Source of the DNA: Reyranella aquatilis | Lineage (GTDB): Bacteria > Pseudomonadota > Alphaproteobacteria > Reyranellales > Reyranellaceae | Length of the DNA stretch: 64,000 bases | Direction of reading: 5' to 3' | NCBI RefSeq assembly: GCF_020880995.1 | Contig: NZ_JAJISD010000006.1 | Location: 124,001-188,000, forward strand | Part shown: one piece after another, positions 33,216 through 45,314 of the stretch | Layout: the number at the start of each line of letters is the position of its first letter | Numbering within the stretch: position 1 is the stretch's first letter | Made by a program: the position numbers and the translations under genes | Notes under the pieces: generated by a model | Databases searched by the model: none | The model's input: the letters and a program-made list of their open reading frames with translations, nothing else | What the model was told of the DNA's origin: nothing

Positions 33216-34400
33216 GTGGCCGTGAAGAAACTCCCCACCGTCATCCTGCGCGCCGGCGAGGATCGCCGCGTCCGCGGCGGCCATCCCTGGGCCTTTTCCA
33301 ACGAAATCCTGATGGATGCCGACGCCAAGGCGATCCCGGCAGGGAGCCTGGCGACGCTGCGCGCGCCGGGAGGCGAGGCGCTCGGTGTCTGCACGTTCAA
33401 CCCGCATTCGCTGATCGCCGCTCGCCTTCTCAGCACGAACCCTGAAGCGCAGGCCGATGCCCTGTTCTTCGGGCGGATTCTGACCCGCGCGGCGGCGCTG
33501 CGCGACCGTCTGGTCGGCGTGCCCTACTACCGGCTGATCCATGCCGAAGCCGACGGCATCCCGGGCGTGATCGTCGACCGGTTCGGCGACGCCTTCGTGG
33601 TGCAGGTCAATACCGCCGGCATGGACGCGCTGACGCCGGTCCTGCTCGAGGCGATCGAGGCGGAATTCTCGCCGACCACGATCATCCTCAAGAACGATTC
33701 GCCGGTGCGCGAGCTCGAGGGCCTCAAGCGCGAGGTAGTAGTCGCCAAGGGTGAAGCGGGCAGCATCGAGCTGATAGAGAACGACGCCCGCTTCGTCGCC
33801 GATCTCTCGGAGGGCCAGAAGACCGGCTGGTTCTACGACCAGCGCGACAACCGCCGCTTCATGGCGGGGCTGGCGAAGGACGCGCGCGTGCTCGACGCCT
33901 ACTGCTACAGCGGCGGCTTCGGCGTGCTGGCGGCGAAGCGCGGCGCCAAGTCGGTCGTATGCCTGGACCGCTCGCAGCCTGCGCTCAACGCGGCCCAGCG
34001 GGCGGCCGCCTTGAACGACGTCGACAAGATCGTCTCGTTCCGGAAGGGCGAGGTGTTCGAGACGCTGGAGAAGGAGAAGCCGCGCTCCTACGAGGTCGTC
34101 ATCTGCGACCCGCCGGCTTTTGTGAAGAGCCGCAAGGACCTCAAGACCGGCGCCCAGGGCTATCGCAAGCTGGTGCGCCTGGCGGCGCCGCTGGTCACGC
34201 GCGGCGGCTTCTTCTTCGTGGCCTCCTGCTCGCATCTCGTTGATCCGCCGCTGTTTGCCGAGCAGGTCCGCCGCGGCCTGCGCGACGCCCAGCGCTCGGG
34301 GCGCATCCTGCTGAGCAGCGGCGCGGCGCTGGACCATCCGGTCCATCCGAGCCTGCCGGAAACGGCCTACCTAAAGGCCATGGTGCTTCAACTCGACTGA
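33216..34400 (+). CDS. rlmI: RlmI-type class I SAM-dependent rRNA methyltransferase
   Basis: The 394-residue protein has an N-terminal PUA domain (ILRAGEDRRVRGGHPWAFSN) and an EEHEE linker region (YYRLIHAEADGIPGVIVDRF). The Rossmann methyltransferase includes GQKTGWFYDQRDNRR, LDAYCYSGGFGVLAAKRGAK and the CDPPAFVKSR motif. These define RlmI, which makes m5C in 23S rRNA in E. coli; close paralogues may differ in target. It starts at GTG 33216 behind GAGGAGA. It is probably the last gene of the tam-ggt-rlmI transcript. Confidence 0.86.
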   Translation: MAVKKLPTVILRAGEDRRVRGGHPWAFSNEILMDADAKAIPAGSLATLRAPGGEALGVCTFNPHSLIAARLLSTNPEAQADALFFGRILTRAAALRDRLVGVPYYRLIHAEADGIPGVIVDRFGDAFVVQVNTAGMDALTPVLLEAIEAEFSPTTIILKNDSPVRELEGLKREVVVAKGEAGSIELIENDARFVADLSEGQKTGWFYDQRDNRRFMAGLAKDARVLDAYCYSGGFGVLAAKRGAKSVVCLDRSQPALNAAQRAAALNDVDKIVSFRKGEVFETLEKEKPRSYEVVICDPPAFVKSRKDLKTGAQGYRKLVRLAAPLVTRGGFFFVASCSHLVDPPLFAEQVRRGLRDAQRSGRILLSSGAALDHPVHPSLPETAYLKAMVLQLD

Positions 34401-34423
34401 TCGGAGACCTCGGGGGAGGGAAC

Positions 34424-35629
34424 ATGTCCATTCATCGCCTGCTGCTCGCAGTGGCCCTGGTGTGCCTGGTCGGCACCGGCTGCTCGATTCCCGATCGTGG
34501 AGAAGCGGTGCCCCGGGCCGACACGGCGCGGGCCATGCCGCTCGGGATTCCCAATGCGCGCTTCTATGCCGACGGCGATCCCAAGCTGATGGTCGACGAG
34601 GGCCTGCAGTCGGGCCTGCGCGAGGCGGCGGCGCTGCGTGCGCAGGGACCGTTGCCGACAAAGCCGCCGCCCGCCTATTTCCTCGCCGTATCCGGCGGTG
34701 GCGACAACGGCGCCTTCGGCGCCGGACTGCTCAATGGTTGGACCGCGGTCGGCAACCGGCCGACGTTCAAGATGGTCACCGGCGTCAGCACCGGCGCGCT
34801 GATCGCACCGTTCGCCTTCCTGGGCTCCGACTACGATGCCCAGCTGCGTGAAGTCTACACGACCATGACGCCGGACAAGGTGTATCGCGCGCGCGGCATC
34901 ACGGCAGCGCTGTTCGATGACGCCATGGCCGATACGGGTCCGCTCGCCGAGGTGATCGCGAAGTACGCCGACCAGAAGCTCCTGGACGCGATCGCGGTCG
35001 AGTATGGCAAGGGACGGCTGCTGATGATCGGCACGACCGATCTCGATGCGCAGCGGCCGGTGATCTGGAACATCGGCGCCATCGCCGCCAGCGGCAAGCC
35101 GGGTTCGCTCGAACTGTTCCGCAAGATCCTGCGCGCGTCGGCCGCCATTCCGGGCGCCTTCCAGCCGGTGCTGATCGACGTCGAGCTCGACGGCAAGAAG
35201 TATCAGGAACTGCATGTCGATGGCGGCGCCATCGCCCAGCTCTTCCTCTATCCGCCCTCCATCGACATGTCCGCCGCCAACATCAAGCGCGAGCGCTACG
35301 CCTACATCATCCGCAATGCCCGCCTCGATCCCGACTATGCGATGGCGGAGCGCCGGACGATCACCATCGCCGGCCGCGCGATCAGCACGATGCTGGCGGC
35401 CAGCGGCGTCAACGACGTGCTGCGGACCTATTTCGTCTCGCAGCGCGACAAGGTCGACTACAACCTCGCCTATATCGGGCGCGACTTCGATGCGCCCAAG
35501 AAGGGCGAGTTCGACCAGGCCTACATGAACGCCCTCTACGAATACGGCGTGCGCGAGATCGTGGAGGGCCGCGCCTGGCACAAGCACCCGCCGGGCCTCG
35601 GCTCACCGGCCGGCGTACCGTCCCGCTGA
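34424..35629 (+). CDS. patatin-like phospholipase lipoprotein
   Basis: This 401-residue protein has a lipobox (CLVGTGC, lipid Cys20). The patatin domain spans about 85-290: oxyanion GGGDNGAFGAG, nucleophile Ser122 in GVSTGAL, and the DGG of the Ser-Asp dyad (ELHVDGGAIAQ). Such proteins hydrolyse acyl esters of phospholipids, here probably at the periplasmic face of a membrane. It stands alone, with a short gap on each side. Substrate unknown. Confidence 0.88.
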   Translation: MSIHRLLLAVALVCLVGTGCSIPDRGEAVPRADTARAMPLGIPNARFYADGDPKLMVDEGLQSGLREAAALRAQGPLPTKPPPAYFLAVSGGGDNGAFGAGLLNGWTAVGNRPTFKMVTGVSTGALIAPFAFLGSDYDAQLREVYTTMTPDKVYRARGITAALFDDAMADTGPLAEVIAKYADQKLLDAIAVEYGKGRLLMIGTTDLDAQRPVIWNIGAIAASGKPGSLELFRKILRASAAIPGAFQPVLIDVELDGKKYQELHVDGGAIAQLFLYPPSIDMSAANIKRERYAYIIRNARLDPDYAMAERRTITIAGRAISTMLAASGVNDVLRTYFVSQRDKVDYNLAYIGRDFDAPKKGEFDQAYMNALYEYGVREIVEGRAWHKHPPGLGSPAGVPSR

Positions 35630-35693
35630 CTCCGGGCCGATGGACGGCTGGCACGACTCGTGCTGACCTGTCGGGGGCTTTAGGAGATATCGC

Positions 35694-35876
35694 GTGGACA
35701 AGGAAACGATCGAAGTCCTGGCGAAGCGCGCCGGGCTTGCCAAGGCGCTGACGGATTTTCCCGAGGACGTGAGGGTCGCCGCGACCCAGGCGGCTGACGT
35801 GGCGCAGAAGATCAGGCGTCCCGCCGATCCCAAGGCCGAGCCGTGGCCGCCGATGAAGGCGGGGACGACGCTATGA
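35694..35876 (+). CDS. small GatC/AtzG-like partner of the amidase
   Basis: This 60-residue protein starts at GTG 35694 behind a good ribosome site (TTAGGAG). It is mostly helical (IEVLAKRAGLAKALTDFPED, VRVAATQAADVAQKI) and ends in a Pro-rich tail (RRPADPKAEPWPPM). The layout, size and tight coupling to the amidase (ATGA overlap) are like GatC or AtzG, small subunits that stabilise amidase-family enzymes. The resemblance is by architecture, not a clear sequence match. Confidence 0.6.
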   Translation: MDKETIEVLAKRAGLAKALTDFPEDVRVAATQAADVAQKIRRPADPKAEPWPPMKAGTTL

Positions 35877-37267
35877 GCGAGCTGCACTGGATGACGGTGG
35901 GTGCCGCCGCCCGCGCCATCGCCGCGAAGGAGCTCTCGCCGGTCGATCTCACCAAGGCGCTGCTCGATCGCATCGACACGCTCGATCCCAGGCTAAACGC
36001 CTTCATCCGCGTCGATGGCGAGGCCGCGATGGCGGCCGCCCTCGCGGCCGAGACCGAGGCGCAATCGGGCCGGCTGCGCGGGCCGCTGCACGGCGTGCCG
36101 GTCGGCATCAAGGACATCATCGACGTCGCCGGCCTGCCCACCACCTGCCACTCGAAAGTCCTGCAGGACAACATGGCGAGTGCCGATGCGGTCTGCGTCG
36201 AGAAGCTGCGCGGCGCGGGCGCCATCGTGCTGGGCAAGCTATCGACCCACGAATTCGCCATCGGGGGGCCGAGCTTCGACCTGCCGTGGCCGCCGGCGCG
36301 CAATCCGTGGAACACCGATCATCATCCCGGCGGCTCCTCATCCGGTTCAGGCTCTGGCGTCGCGGCCGGCCTGTTCCCGATGGCGCTCGGCACCGATACC
36401 GGCGGCAGCGTACGCAATCCCGCGAGCTGCTGCGGTATCGTCGGCCTGAAGCCGACCTATGGGCTGGTCTCGCGCCGCGGTGTCTTCCCGCTCTCGTTCA
36501 CGCTCGACCATGTCGGGCCGATGACCCGCACGGTGGCCGACAATGCGCTCATGCTGGAGGCCATTGCCGGCCACGATCCGCTGGATCCTGGCAGCGCGGC
36601 AGCGTCGCAGGGCCACTACGCCGCTGCGCTCGACCGGGGCATCCGCGGCCTGCGCGTGGGCTTCGTGCGTCATTTCCACGAGATCGACACGCCGGCCCAT
36701 CCCGAGGTCACGGCCGCGCTCGAGCATGTCGCGCGCAGCTTGCAAGTCGAGGGGGCCGAGGTGCGCGACATCAAGCTGCCATCGCTCGGCGAGTTCGGCG
36801 CCGTGAATCGCGTGATCCTGCAGAGCGAGGCCTGGTCGATCCATGGCCCGTGGCTCGGCGAACGTCCCGGCGACTACGGCAAGCTCGGACGCCAGCGCCT
36901 GATGGCCGGCGCCTTCATGAGCGCGGGCGATTACATGCTGGCCAGCCGTCGCCGCCTGCAGATGATCGCCGAGGTCGAGGCGGCTTTCCGCGAGGTCGAC
37001 GTGCTGCTCTGCGCCAGCTCGATGGACCCGGCCTGCCGGATCGAGGATACGGCCGAGGTCGAGCGCACCTACCCGCGGCAGGCGCGCACGCCGTTTAACG
37101 TCACGGGTCATCCGGCGCTGGCCATGATGGCCGGCCTCTCGGTCGGCGGGTTGCCGGTCTCGGTGCAGTTCGTCGGCCGCTACTTCGACGAGGCGACGGT
37201 CTTCCAGGTGGCGCGTGCCTGGGAACGGGTGGCCGGGACGGACAAGAAGCACCCGCCGATCGTCTGA
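35873..37267 (+). CDS. amidase signature family hydrolase
   Basis: This 464-residue enzyme has the Ser-cisSer-Lys triad of amidase-signature proteins: Lys80 in VGIKDIID, the Ser-rich loop GGSSSGSGSG at 153-162 and nucleophile Ser179 in TDTGGSVR. FNVTGHPALAMMAGL is the C-terminal conserved block. It hydrolyses amides, with substrate unknown; GatA is less likely because no gatB is near. Translation is coupled to the small upstream gene, which suggests a heteromeric enzyme. Confidence 0.88.
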   Translation: MSELHWMTVGAAARAIAAKELSPVDLTKALLDRIDTLDPRLNAFIRVDGEAAMAAALAAETEAQSGRLRGPLHGVPVGIKDIIDVAGLPTTCHSKVLQDNMASADAVCVEKLRGAGAIVLGKLSTHEFAIGGPSFDLPWPPARNPWNTDHHPGGSSSGSGSGVAAGLFPMALGTDTGGSVRNPASCCGIVGLKPTYGLVSRRGVFPLSFTLDHVGPMTRTVADNALMLEAIAGHDPLDPGSAAASQGHYAAALDRGIRGLRVGFVRHFHEIDTPAHPEVTAALEHVARSLQVEGAEVRDIKLPSLGEFGAVNRVILQSEAWSIHGPWLGERPGDYGKLGRQRLMAGAFMSAGDYMLASRRRLQMIAEVEAAFREVDVLLCASSMDPACRIEDTAEVERTYPRQARTPFNVTGHPALAMMAGLSVGGLPVSVQFVGRYFDEATVFQVARAWERVAGTDKKHPPIV

Positions 37268-37348
37268 TTGCAGAAATAATTCATCGAATTAGTTCTTGTC
37301 GTCCGAGCGGACCTTGCCGGTCCGCCCGGCGAGGGCAAGATATCGCCC

Positions 37349-38695
37349 ATGACCCAGAAGAAGCTTCGCCTTGGCGCGTTCATGCGCCCCGTCAGCATCC
37401 ACACCGCCGCGTGGCGCTATCCCGGCGGCACGCCGGATGCCAACTTCAACCTGAAGGCGCTGGTGCAGTACGCCCAGACGCTGGAGCGCGGCAAGTTCGA
37501 CGCCTTCTTCATGGCCGATCACCTGGCCGTGCTGAACATGCCGATGGATGCGCTGAAGCGCAGCGCCACCGTGACCTCGTTCGACCCGCTGACCCTGCTG
37601 CCGGCGCTCGCCATGGCCACGAAGCATCTCGGCCTGATCGCCACCGCGTCGAGCACCTTCGAGCCGGCCTACACGATCGCCCGCCGCTTCGCCTCGCTTG
37701 ACCATATCAGCGAGGGTCGCGCCGGCTGGAATCTGGTGACGACGTCCAATCCCGATGCCGCGCTGAACTTCGGCCTGGACGACCAGATGCCCCATGCCGA
37801 GCGCTACGCCCGCGCCCGCGAGTTCTTCGACGTGGTGACGGGCCTGTGGGATTCGTGGGCCGACGATGCCTTCATCCGCGATGTCGAGAACGGCATCTAC
37901 TTCGACCCGGCGCGGCTGCATGTGCTCGACCACAAGGGCAAGTACCTGAAGGTGCGCGGGCCACTGAACATCGCCCGGCCGGTGCAGGGCTGGCCCGTCA
38001 TCGTGCAGGCCGGCGCCTCCGATGCCGGCCGCCAGCTCGCCGCCGAGACGGCGGAGATGGTGTTCGCCGCCGGCGGCCCGATCGCCGATGCGCGCGCCTT
38101 CTATGCCGACGTGAAAGGCCGGGCGGCGAAAGTCGGTCGCAATCCCGATCACATCAAGATCCTGCCGGGCGCCTTCGTGGTGGTGGGCGATTCTCTCGAC
38201 GAGGCGAAGGAGAAGCGCGCGCGGCTCGACGGTCTGGTGAACTACGACAGTTCTATCGCCGCCGTGTCGATGGCGCTGGGCGTCGATGCCCGCAAGTTCG
38301 ATCCCGACAAGCCGCTACCCGACGACATTCCCGAGACCGAGGCGAGCAAGAGCGGCCGCGACCGTGTCATACAGCTCGGCAAGCGCGAGAACCTGACGGT
38401 GCGCCAGATCGCGGGCCGCCTGGGCGGCTATGGCGGCCTCGGCATGCTGGGGACGCCGGCGATGATCGCCGACCAGATGGAGGAGTGGTTGGTGACGGAG
38501 GCCTGCGACGGCTTCAACGTCATGTTCCCCTACCTGCCAGGCGGCCTCGACGATTTCGTCGACAAGGTCGTGCCGGAACTGCAGCGCCGCGGCCTCTTCC
38601 GCACCGAGTATGAGGGCACGACCTTGCGGGAGAATCTCGGCCTGCCGCGTCCCGAGAACCGCTTTTTCGCGGAAAAGGCGAGGGCGGCGGAGTAA
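37349..38695 (+). CDS. LLM-class flavin-dependent monooxygenase (NtaA/DmoA type)
   Basis: The 448-residue TIM-barrel protein starts KKLRLGAFMRPVSIHTAAWR and has FDAFFMADH, ASLDHISEGRAGWNLVTTSN and PVIVQAGASDAGRQLAAETA. These match the FMNH2-dependent subfamily of nitrilotriacetate monooxygenase component A and DmoA. It would oxidise a sulfur or amine compound using FMNH2 supplied by a separate reductase, which is not adjacent. It follows the amidase after 81 bp and precedes a GNAT gene. Confidence 0.87.
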   Translation: MTQKKLRLGAFMRPVSIHTAAWRYPGGTPDANFNLKALVQYAQTLERGKFDAFFMADHLAVLNMPMDALKRSATVTSFDPLTLLPALAMATKHLGLIATASSTFEPAYTIARRFASLDHISEGRAGWNLVTTSNPDAALNFGLDDQMPHAERYARAREFFDVVTGLWDSWADDAFIRDVENGIYFDPARLHVLDHKGKYLKVRGPLNIARPVQGWPVIVQAGASDAGRQLAAETAEMVFAAGGPIADARAFYADVKGRAAKVGRNPDHIKILPGAFVVVGDSLDEAKEKRARLDGLVNYDSSIAAVSMALGVDARKFDPDKPLPDDIPETEASKSGRDRVIQLGKRENLTVRQIAGRLGGYGGLGMLGTPAMIADQMEEWLVTEACDGFNVMFPYLPGGLDDFVDKVVPELQRRGLFRTEYEGTTLRENLGLPRPENRFFAEKARAAE

Positions 38696-38705
38696 ACTCC
38701 GCACC

Positions 38706-39548
38706 ATGAGCTTCGAGATCACGGTCGGCAGCGCCGACGATGTCCAACGCATGGCCACCTGGGCCAACGATGAAGGCTGGAATCCGGGCAATACGGATGC
38801 CCATGCCTTCTTCGCCGCCGATCCGTCCGCCTTCCTGATCGGTCGCCTCGACGGCGAGCCGCAGGCCTGCATCTCCGTCGTGAAGTACGGCGCGGGCTTC
38901 GGCTTCCTGGGCTTCTACATCGCGCGCCCGCCGGTGCGCGGGAAGGGCTACGGCATCCAGGTCTGGCGTGCCGGCATGGCGCGGCTGCAGGGACGCAATG
39001 TCGGGCTCGACGGCGTGGTGGCGCAGCAGGGCAACTACAGGAAGTCGGGCTTTCGCCTGGCCTGGAACAACATCCGCCACGAAGGCGCGCCGCCGTCGGA
39101 CAAGGCGCCCGCGGGCGTAGCGCTGGTCGATGCGCGCAGCATCGGCTTCGATCGTCTCGCCGCCTATGACCGCCGCTTCTTCCCGGAAGCCCGTGATTCC
39201 TTCCTCGCTTCATGGATCTCGCTGCCCGAACGCGCCTCTCTGGTCGCCTTGCGCGATGGCGAGATCGCGGGCTTCGCCGTGATGCGGGCCTGTGCCGCCG
39301 CCTCTCGCGTCGGACCGCTCTATGGCGCGACGCCGGAGATCGCGTCGGCGCTGGTGGGAGCGCTGGCAAAGACGCTCGGCGCGAGCGCCGTCGCGATCGA
39401 TGTGCCCGATCGCAACAAGCCGGCCGTGAAGCTGGCCGAACAGATCGGCCTCAAACCCTCCTTCGAGACTGCGCGCATGTACACGGGCGCCGATCCCGAC
39501 GTCGACTATGCCGGCCTGTTCGGCGTCACCAGCCTCGAACTCGGCTGA
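38706..39548 (+). CDS. GNAT family N-acetyltransferase (two-domain)
   Basis: This 280-residue protein has an N-terminal GNAT domain with the acetyl-CoA loop RPPVRGKGYGIQVWRAG at about 79-95, and a C-terminal GNAT-like half (about 145-280; LVALRDGEIAGFAVMRACAA). This resembles GNAT proteins with an added C-terminal acetyltransferase-like domain. Substrate unknown. It starts 10 bp after the LLM gene and is probably co-transcribed with it. Confidence 0.82.
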   Translation: MSFEITVGSADDVQRMATWANDEGWNPGNTDAHAFFAADPSAFLIGRLDGEPQACISVVKYGAGFGFLGFYIARPPVRGKGYGIQVWRAGMARLQGRNVGLDGVVAQQGNYRKSGFRLAWNNIRHEGAPPSDKAPAGVALVDARSIGFDRLAAYDRRFFPEARDSFLASWISLPERASLVALRDGEIAGFAVMRACAAASRVGPLYGATPEIASALVGALAKTLGASAVAIDVPDRNKPAVKLAEQIGLKPSFETARMYTGADPDVDYAGLFGVTSLELG

Positions 39549-39562
39549 CTTCGTTCCGCACA

Positions 39563-39675
39563 TCCTCATCCTGAGGGGCACGCCGCAGGCGTGCGTCTCG
39601 AAGGATGGGCAATGGACGTGGTGCTCGTGCCGACCCTTCGAGACGCGGTCCAGCGGACCGCTCCTCAGGGTGAGG
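39563..39675. repeat. inverted intergenic repeat (copy 2 of 2)
   Basis: Outer arms CCTCATCCTGAGGGGC and GCTCCTCAGGGTGAGG enclose inner arms GCGTCTCGAAGGATGGG and CGACCCTTCGAGACGC. It is the same element as at 21657-21768, here between convergent genes. Confidence 0.85.
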
Positions 39676-39683
39676 TGCCAGGT

Positions 39684-41249
39684 CTACTGCGCCTTCTTGA
39701 TGTTCCAGAAGACCGGTGCCGGCGAGGTCAGGTTGCCGGTCACGGTCTTGCGGATCGCCATCGGGATGTTGAATTGGCCGAGCTGGGCGAAGGTCGGATA
39801 CTCCGATTCGCGCACCTGGACGGCGGTCGCCAGCTCTTTGCGCTTGGCGGGATCGGTCGTCTTGGCGAAGGCGTCGCGCAGTTCCTCGATCTTGGCGTCG
39901 CACGGCCAGCCGATCGCGGCCTTGTCGCAGGCGGCGCCCACGAAGGCCGACACGATCGGGTCAAGCAGGTCGGCCGACACCCATGACGTCATGAAGCCGC
40001 TCCAGCCGCCGGCATTCAGAGGCTCCTTGCGCGAGCGGCGCGCCAGAACGGTCTGCCAGTCCATCGCCTGCATGTCGACGACGAAGCCGCCGCGTTCCAG
40101 CAGCGACTTCGCGATGGGAGTCAGGCGGCCGGTGTTGGTGTCGGTGGCGAACAGCAGCACGACCGGCGTGCCGTCATAGCCTTCCTGTTTCAGGATCTCC
40201 TTCGACTTGGCGAAGTTCGAGTTGAGCTTGTCCTCGAAGCCCGCGTCGGTCGCATATTGCGTGCCGCAGATGAACAGCGCCTTGCATTCCTTGAAGTATC
40301 GCGGGTCGTTGATGCCGGCCAGCAGGAAGTCCTTCTGGTTCAGCGCATAGAGCGCGGCCTGGCGGATCTTCGCATTGTCGAACGGCTTGTGCAGCACGTT
40401 GAAGCGCAGGCTGTACTGGCTGCCGAGCGGGTTGAGATCCTTGATCTCGATGTTCCTGTCCTTCTCGATCAGCGGCAGCATCTCGATCAGCGGCTGTTCG
40501 AGGATGTCGATCTCGCCGGTCATCAGCGCGTTGGCCGCGGTCTGCGGATCGGGGATGTTCACCCATTCGACCCGATCGACGTAGACGTTCTTGCCGCCCG
40601 AGAGGGCCGAGGGCGGCTCGGCGCGCGGCTTGTAGTCCTTGAACTTGTCGTAGATCGCCTTCTCGCCCGGCCGCCACAGGTCGGCGCGGAACACGAATGG
40701 GCCGGAGCCGATGAACTCCTTGATCTGGGTGTTGCCCGGCGTCTCGGCCACGCGCTTGGGCATGATGAAGGGCACGTTCGAGCTGGGCTTGCCGAGGGAC
40801 TCGATCACGAGCCCGTAGGGCTCGTTGAGGGTGAGCGTGAAGGTCTTGTCGTCGACGACCGCCAGGCCCTTGGTGAAGCTCATGAGCTTCTGTCCCATCG
40901 CGTCGCGCGAGGCCCAGCGCTTGATCGAGGCGATGCAATCTTCCGCCGTCACCGGTGCGCCGTCGTGGAACTTCAGGCCGTCGCGCAGGGTGAACGTGTA
41001 GGTGAGCTTGTCGTCGCTCACCTTCCAGCCTTCCAGCATCTGCGGCTTGACCGCGAGCTTGTCGTCGACCGCGAGCAGCGTGTCGTAGATCATGTAGCCG
41101 TGGTTGCGCACGATGTAGGCGGTGGTCCAGATCGGGTCGACGATCTTGACGTCCGAATGCATGACGACCTTCAGCGTCTGCGCCTGTGCCGCGCCCGAGA
41201 CCAGTGCCGCCGCCGTGGCCGCGAGCGCCGCCCATTTCATCTTCCGCAT
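39684..41249 (-). CDS. family 5 ABC transporter substrate-binding protein (peptide/nickel type)
   Basis: The 521-residue protein has a signal peptide (WAALAATAAALVSGAAQA) and the cluster 1/family 5 binding fold. DSVKIVDPIW-like and TYTFTLRDGLKFHDGAPVTA then EDCIASIKRW are the typical N-terminal block, and QYSLRFNVLHKPFDNAKIRQ is the middle block. It would bind dipeptides or another solute in the periplasm. No permease or ATPase gene is adjacent, so it is an orphan. It is divergent from an amidohydrolase gene, which could act on the imported compound. Confidence 0.88.
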   Translation of the reverse strand: MRKMKWAALAATAAALVSGAAQAQTLKVVMHSDVKIVDPIWTTAYIVRNHGYMIYDTLLAVDDKLAVKPQMLEGWKVSDDKLTYTFTLRDGLKFHDGAPVTAEDCIASIKRWASRDAMGQKLMSFTKGLAVVDDKTFTLTLNEPYGLVIESLGKPSSNVPFIMPKRVAETPGNTQIKEFIGSGPFVFRADLWRPGEKAIYDKFKDYKPRAEPPSALSGGKNVYVDRVEWVNIPDPQTAANALMTGEIDILEQPLIEMLPLIEKDRNIEIKDLNPLGSQYSLRFNVLHKPFDNAKIRQAALYALNQKDFLLAGINDPRYFKECKALFICGTQYATDAGFEDKLNSNFAKSKEILKQEGYDGTPVVLLFATDTNTGRLTPIAKSLLERGGFVVDMQAMDWQTVLARRSRKEPLNAGGWSGFMTSWVSADLLDPIVSAFVGAACDKAAIGWPCDAKIEELRDAFAKTTDPAKRKELATAVQVRESEYPTFAQLGQFNIPMAIRKTVTGNLTSPAPVFWNIKKAQ

Positions 41250-41337
41250 GACCTGCCTCCTTGTTCTATCGTTGTCCCGATTCTATCGTCCCATTGCGGT
41301 GCCTATGCAACAGGCATGCCTTGTGGGAGAGCAGACC

Positions 41338-42786
41338 ATGGACAGCCGGCCCGATTCGATCCGTAACGTCTCCTGGGCCGTCGTCCGGGATGGTGCCGAG
41401 AAGCGCCACGTCTATCGCCGCGAGGTCGACCTTCATCTGAAGGACGGCAGCATCGTCGAGATCACGCCGGCGGGGGCGAAGCCGTCGGGACCGGCGGAGA
41501 CGGTGATTGATGGGCGCGGCATGCTGGCATTGCCGGGCCTGATCAACATCCACTCGCATCCGTCGACCGAGCCGGGCTATCGCGGCGTGCGCGAGGATCA
41601 CGGCGTGCCCGAGCAGCAGATGACCGGCCTGATGGAGCGGCTGCAGGCGTTCCGCTTGGGCGACGACGGTCGTCAGGGCGCCGCGACGATGGCCTATTCG
41701 GAGATGCTGCGCGCCGGGACGACCACCGCCTGCGACGTCACCGTGCCGTTCGAGGGCTGGCTGGAGACGATGGCGCAGAGCGGCATGCGCTTCCATGCGG
41801 CGCCCACCTTCGCCTCGGCGCGCTGGGGCATGGCCGCGCCGCAGACCGTGACGTGGAAGTGGGACGAGGCGGCGGGCTTCGCGCAGTTCGAGAAGGCCAA
41901 GCGCGTCATGGACGAGGCCGAGGCGCACAATTCCGGGCGTCTCTCGGCCGTGGTCTTTCCCGCCCAGATCGACACGGTGACGCCGGAACTGTTTGCCGCC
42001 GGCCGCAAGCATGCGGATGAAACGGGCCGCCGCTTCTCGACCCATGTCGGCCAGTCGGTCGTCGAGGTGCGCGAGATGATCCGCCGCCACAACATGACGC
42101 CCATCCAGTGGGCCGCGCAGAACGGACTGATGAAGTCCGACACGATCATGGCGCACTGCATCCTGCTGGACGACCATCCGCAGATCGCCTGGCACACGCG
42201 CAAGGACCTCGACCTGATCGCCGAGGCGGGTGCCTCGGTGGCGCACTGTCCGCAGCCCTTCGCGCGCTATGGACTCGCCATGGATCATGTCGGCCGCTAT
42301 CGCGCACGCGGCGTGAATGTCGGCCTCGGCACCGACTGCGCGCCGCACAACCTGATCGAGGAGATGCGACTGGCCATCGTCGCCGGCCGCCTGATGAGCG
42401 AGGACATCCGCAGCCTCGACACCGCCGGCGCCTTCGAGGCGGCGACCTTTGGCGGCGCGGCCGCGCTCGGCCGCGACGACATCGGCGCGCTGGCGCCGGG
42501 CATGTCGGCCGACATCGTACTGGTCGACCTCAACCATCCGCTGATGCAACCGGCGCGTGACCCGCTGCGCTCCTTCGTCTTCCACGCCGCCGATCGCGCC
42601 GTGCAGACGGTGATCGTCGATGGCGAGGTGGTCCTGAAGGACGGCGATCCCGTCCATCTCGATCCGAAGGCCGCCATGGAACGTCTGGCCGAGGCGCAGG
42701 CCCGCATGCTGCGCGACTCGGTCAAGCTCGACTATGCGAACCGGCCGGGCGACCAGATCTCGCCGCTGTCGCTGCCGATTGCGTGA
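41338..42786 (+). CDS. amidohydrolase family protein (chlorohydrolase/deaminase type)
   Basis: The 482-residue enzyme has the metal-binding HSH (INIHSHPS) near 70, His in FSTHVGQS, His in MAHCILLDD and Asp in LGTDCAPHN, with the terminal composite-domain segment IGALAPGMSADIVLVDL. This is the ATZ/TRZ-like amidohydrolase pattern with one catalytic metal; it would deaminate or dechlorinate a heterocycle or guanidine. ATG 41338 follows GGGAGAGC. It is divergent from the peptide-binding protein gene. Confidence 0.85.
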   Translation: MDSRPDSIRNVSWAVVRDGAEKRHVYRREVDLHLKDGSIVEITPAGAKPSGPAETVIDGRGMLALPGLINIHSHPSTEPGYRGVREDHGVPEQQMTGLMERLQAFRLGDDGRQGAATMAYSEMLRAGTTTACDVTVPFEGWLETMAQSGMRFHAAPTFASARWGMAAPQTVTWKWDEAAGFAQFEKAKRVMDEAEAHNSGRLSAVVFPAQIDTVTPELFAAGRKHADETGRRFSTHVGQSVVEVREMIRRHNMTPIQWAAQNGLMKSDTIMAHCILLDDHPQIAWHTRKDLDLIAEAGASVAHCPQPFARYGLAMDHVGRYRARGVNVGLGTDCAPHNLIEEMRLAIVAGRLMSEDIRSLDTAGAFEAATFGGAAALGRDDIGALAPGMSADIVLVDLNHPLMQPARDPLRSFVFHAADRAVQTVIVDGEVVLKDGDPVHLDPKAAMERLAEAQARMLRDSVKLDYANRPGDQISPLSLPIA

Positions 42787-42799
42787 TTTCCCTCAGGCT

Positions 42800-42893
42800 C
42801 CTCTCCCCCCGATAGGGGGGAGAGGCTGGGTGAGGGGGCGGCGCACCTCCTATAGCCCACTCACCTAACCTCTCCCCCCTATCGGGGGAGAGG
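42800..42893. terminator. paired hairpins between convergent genes
   Basis: CCTCTCCCCCC-GATA-GGGGGGAGAGG at 42800-42825 and CCTCTCCCCC-N5-GGGGGAGAGG at 42869-42893 are two near-identical hairpins 43 bp apart. They lie between the amidohydrolase and lon stops and are likely bidirectional terminators or a small repeat element. No T run is present. Confidence 0.6.
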
Positions 42894-42908
42894 AACATGA
42901 GAGGAGGC

Positions 42909-45310
<2,402 letters not shown>

Positions 45311-45314
<4 letters not shown>

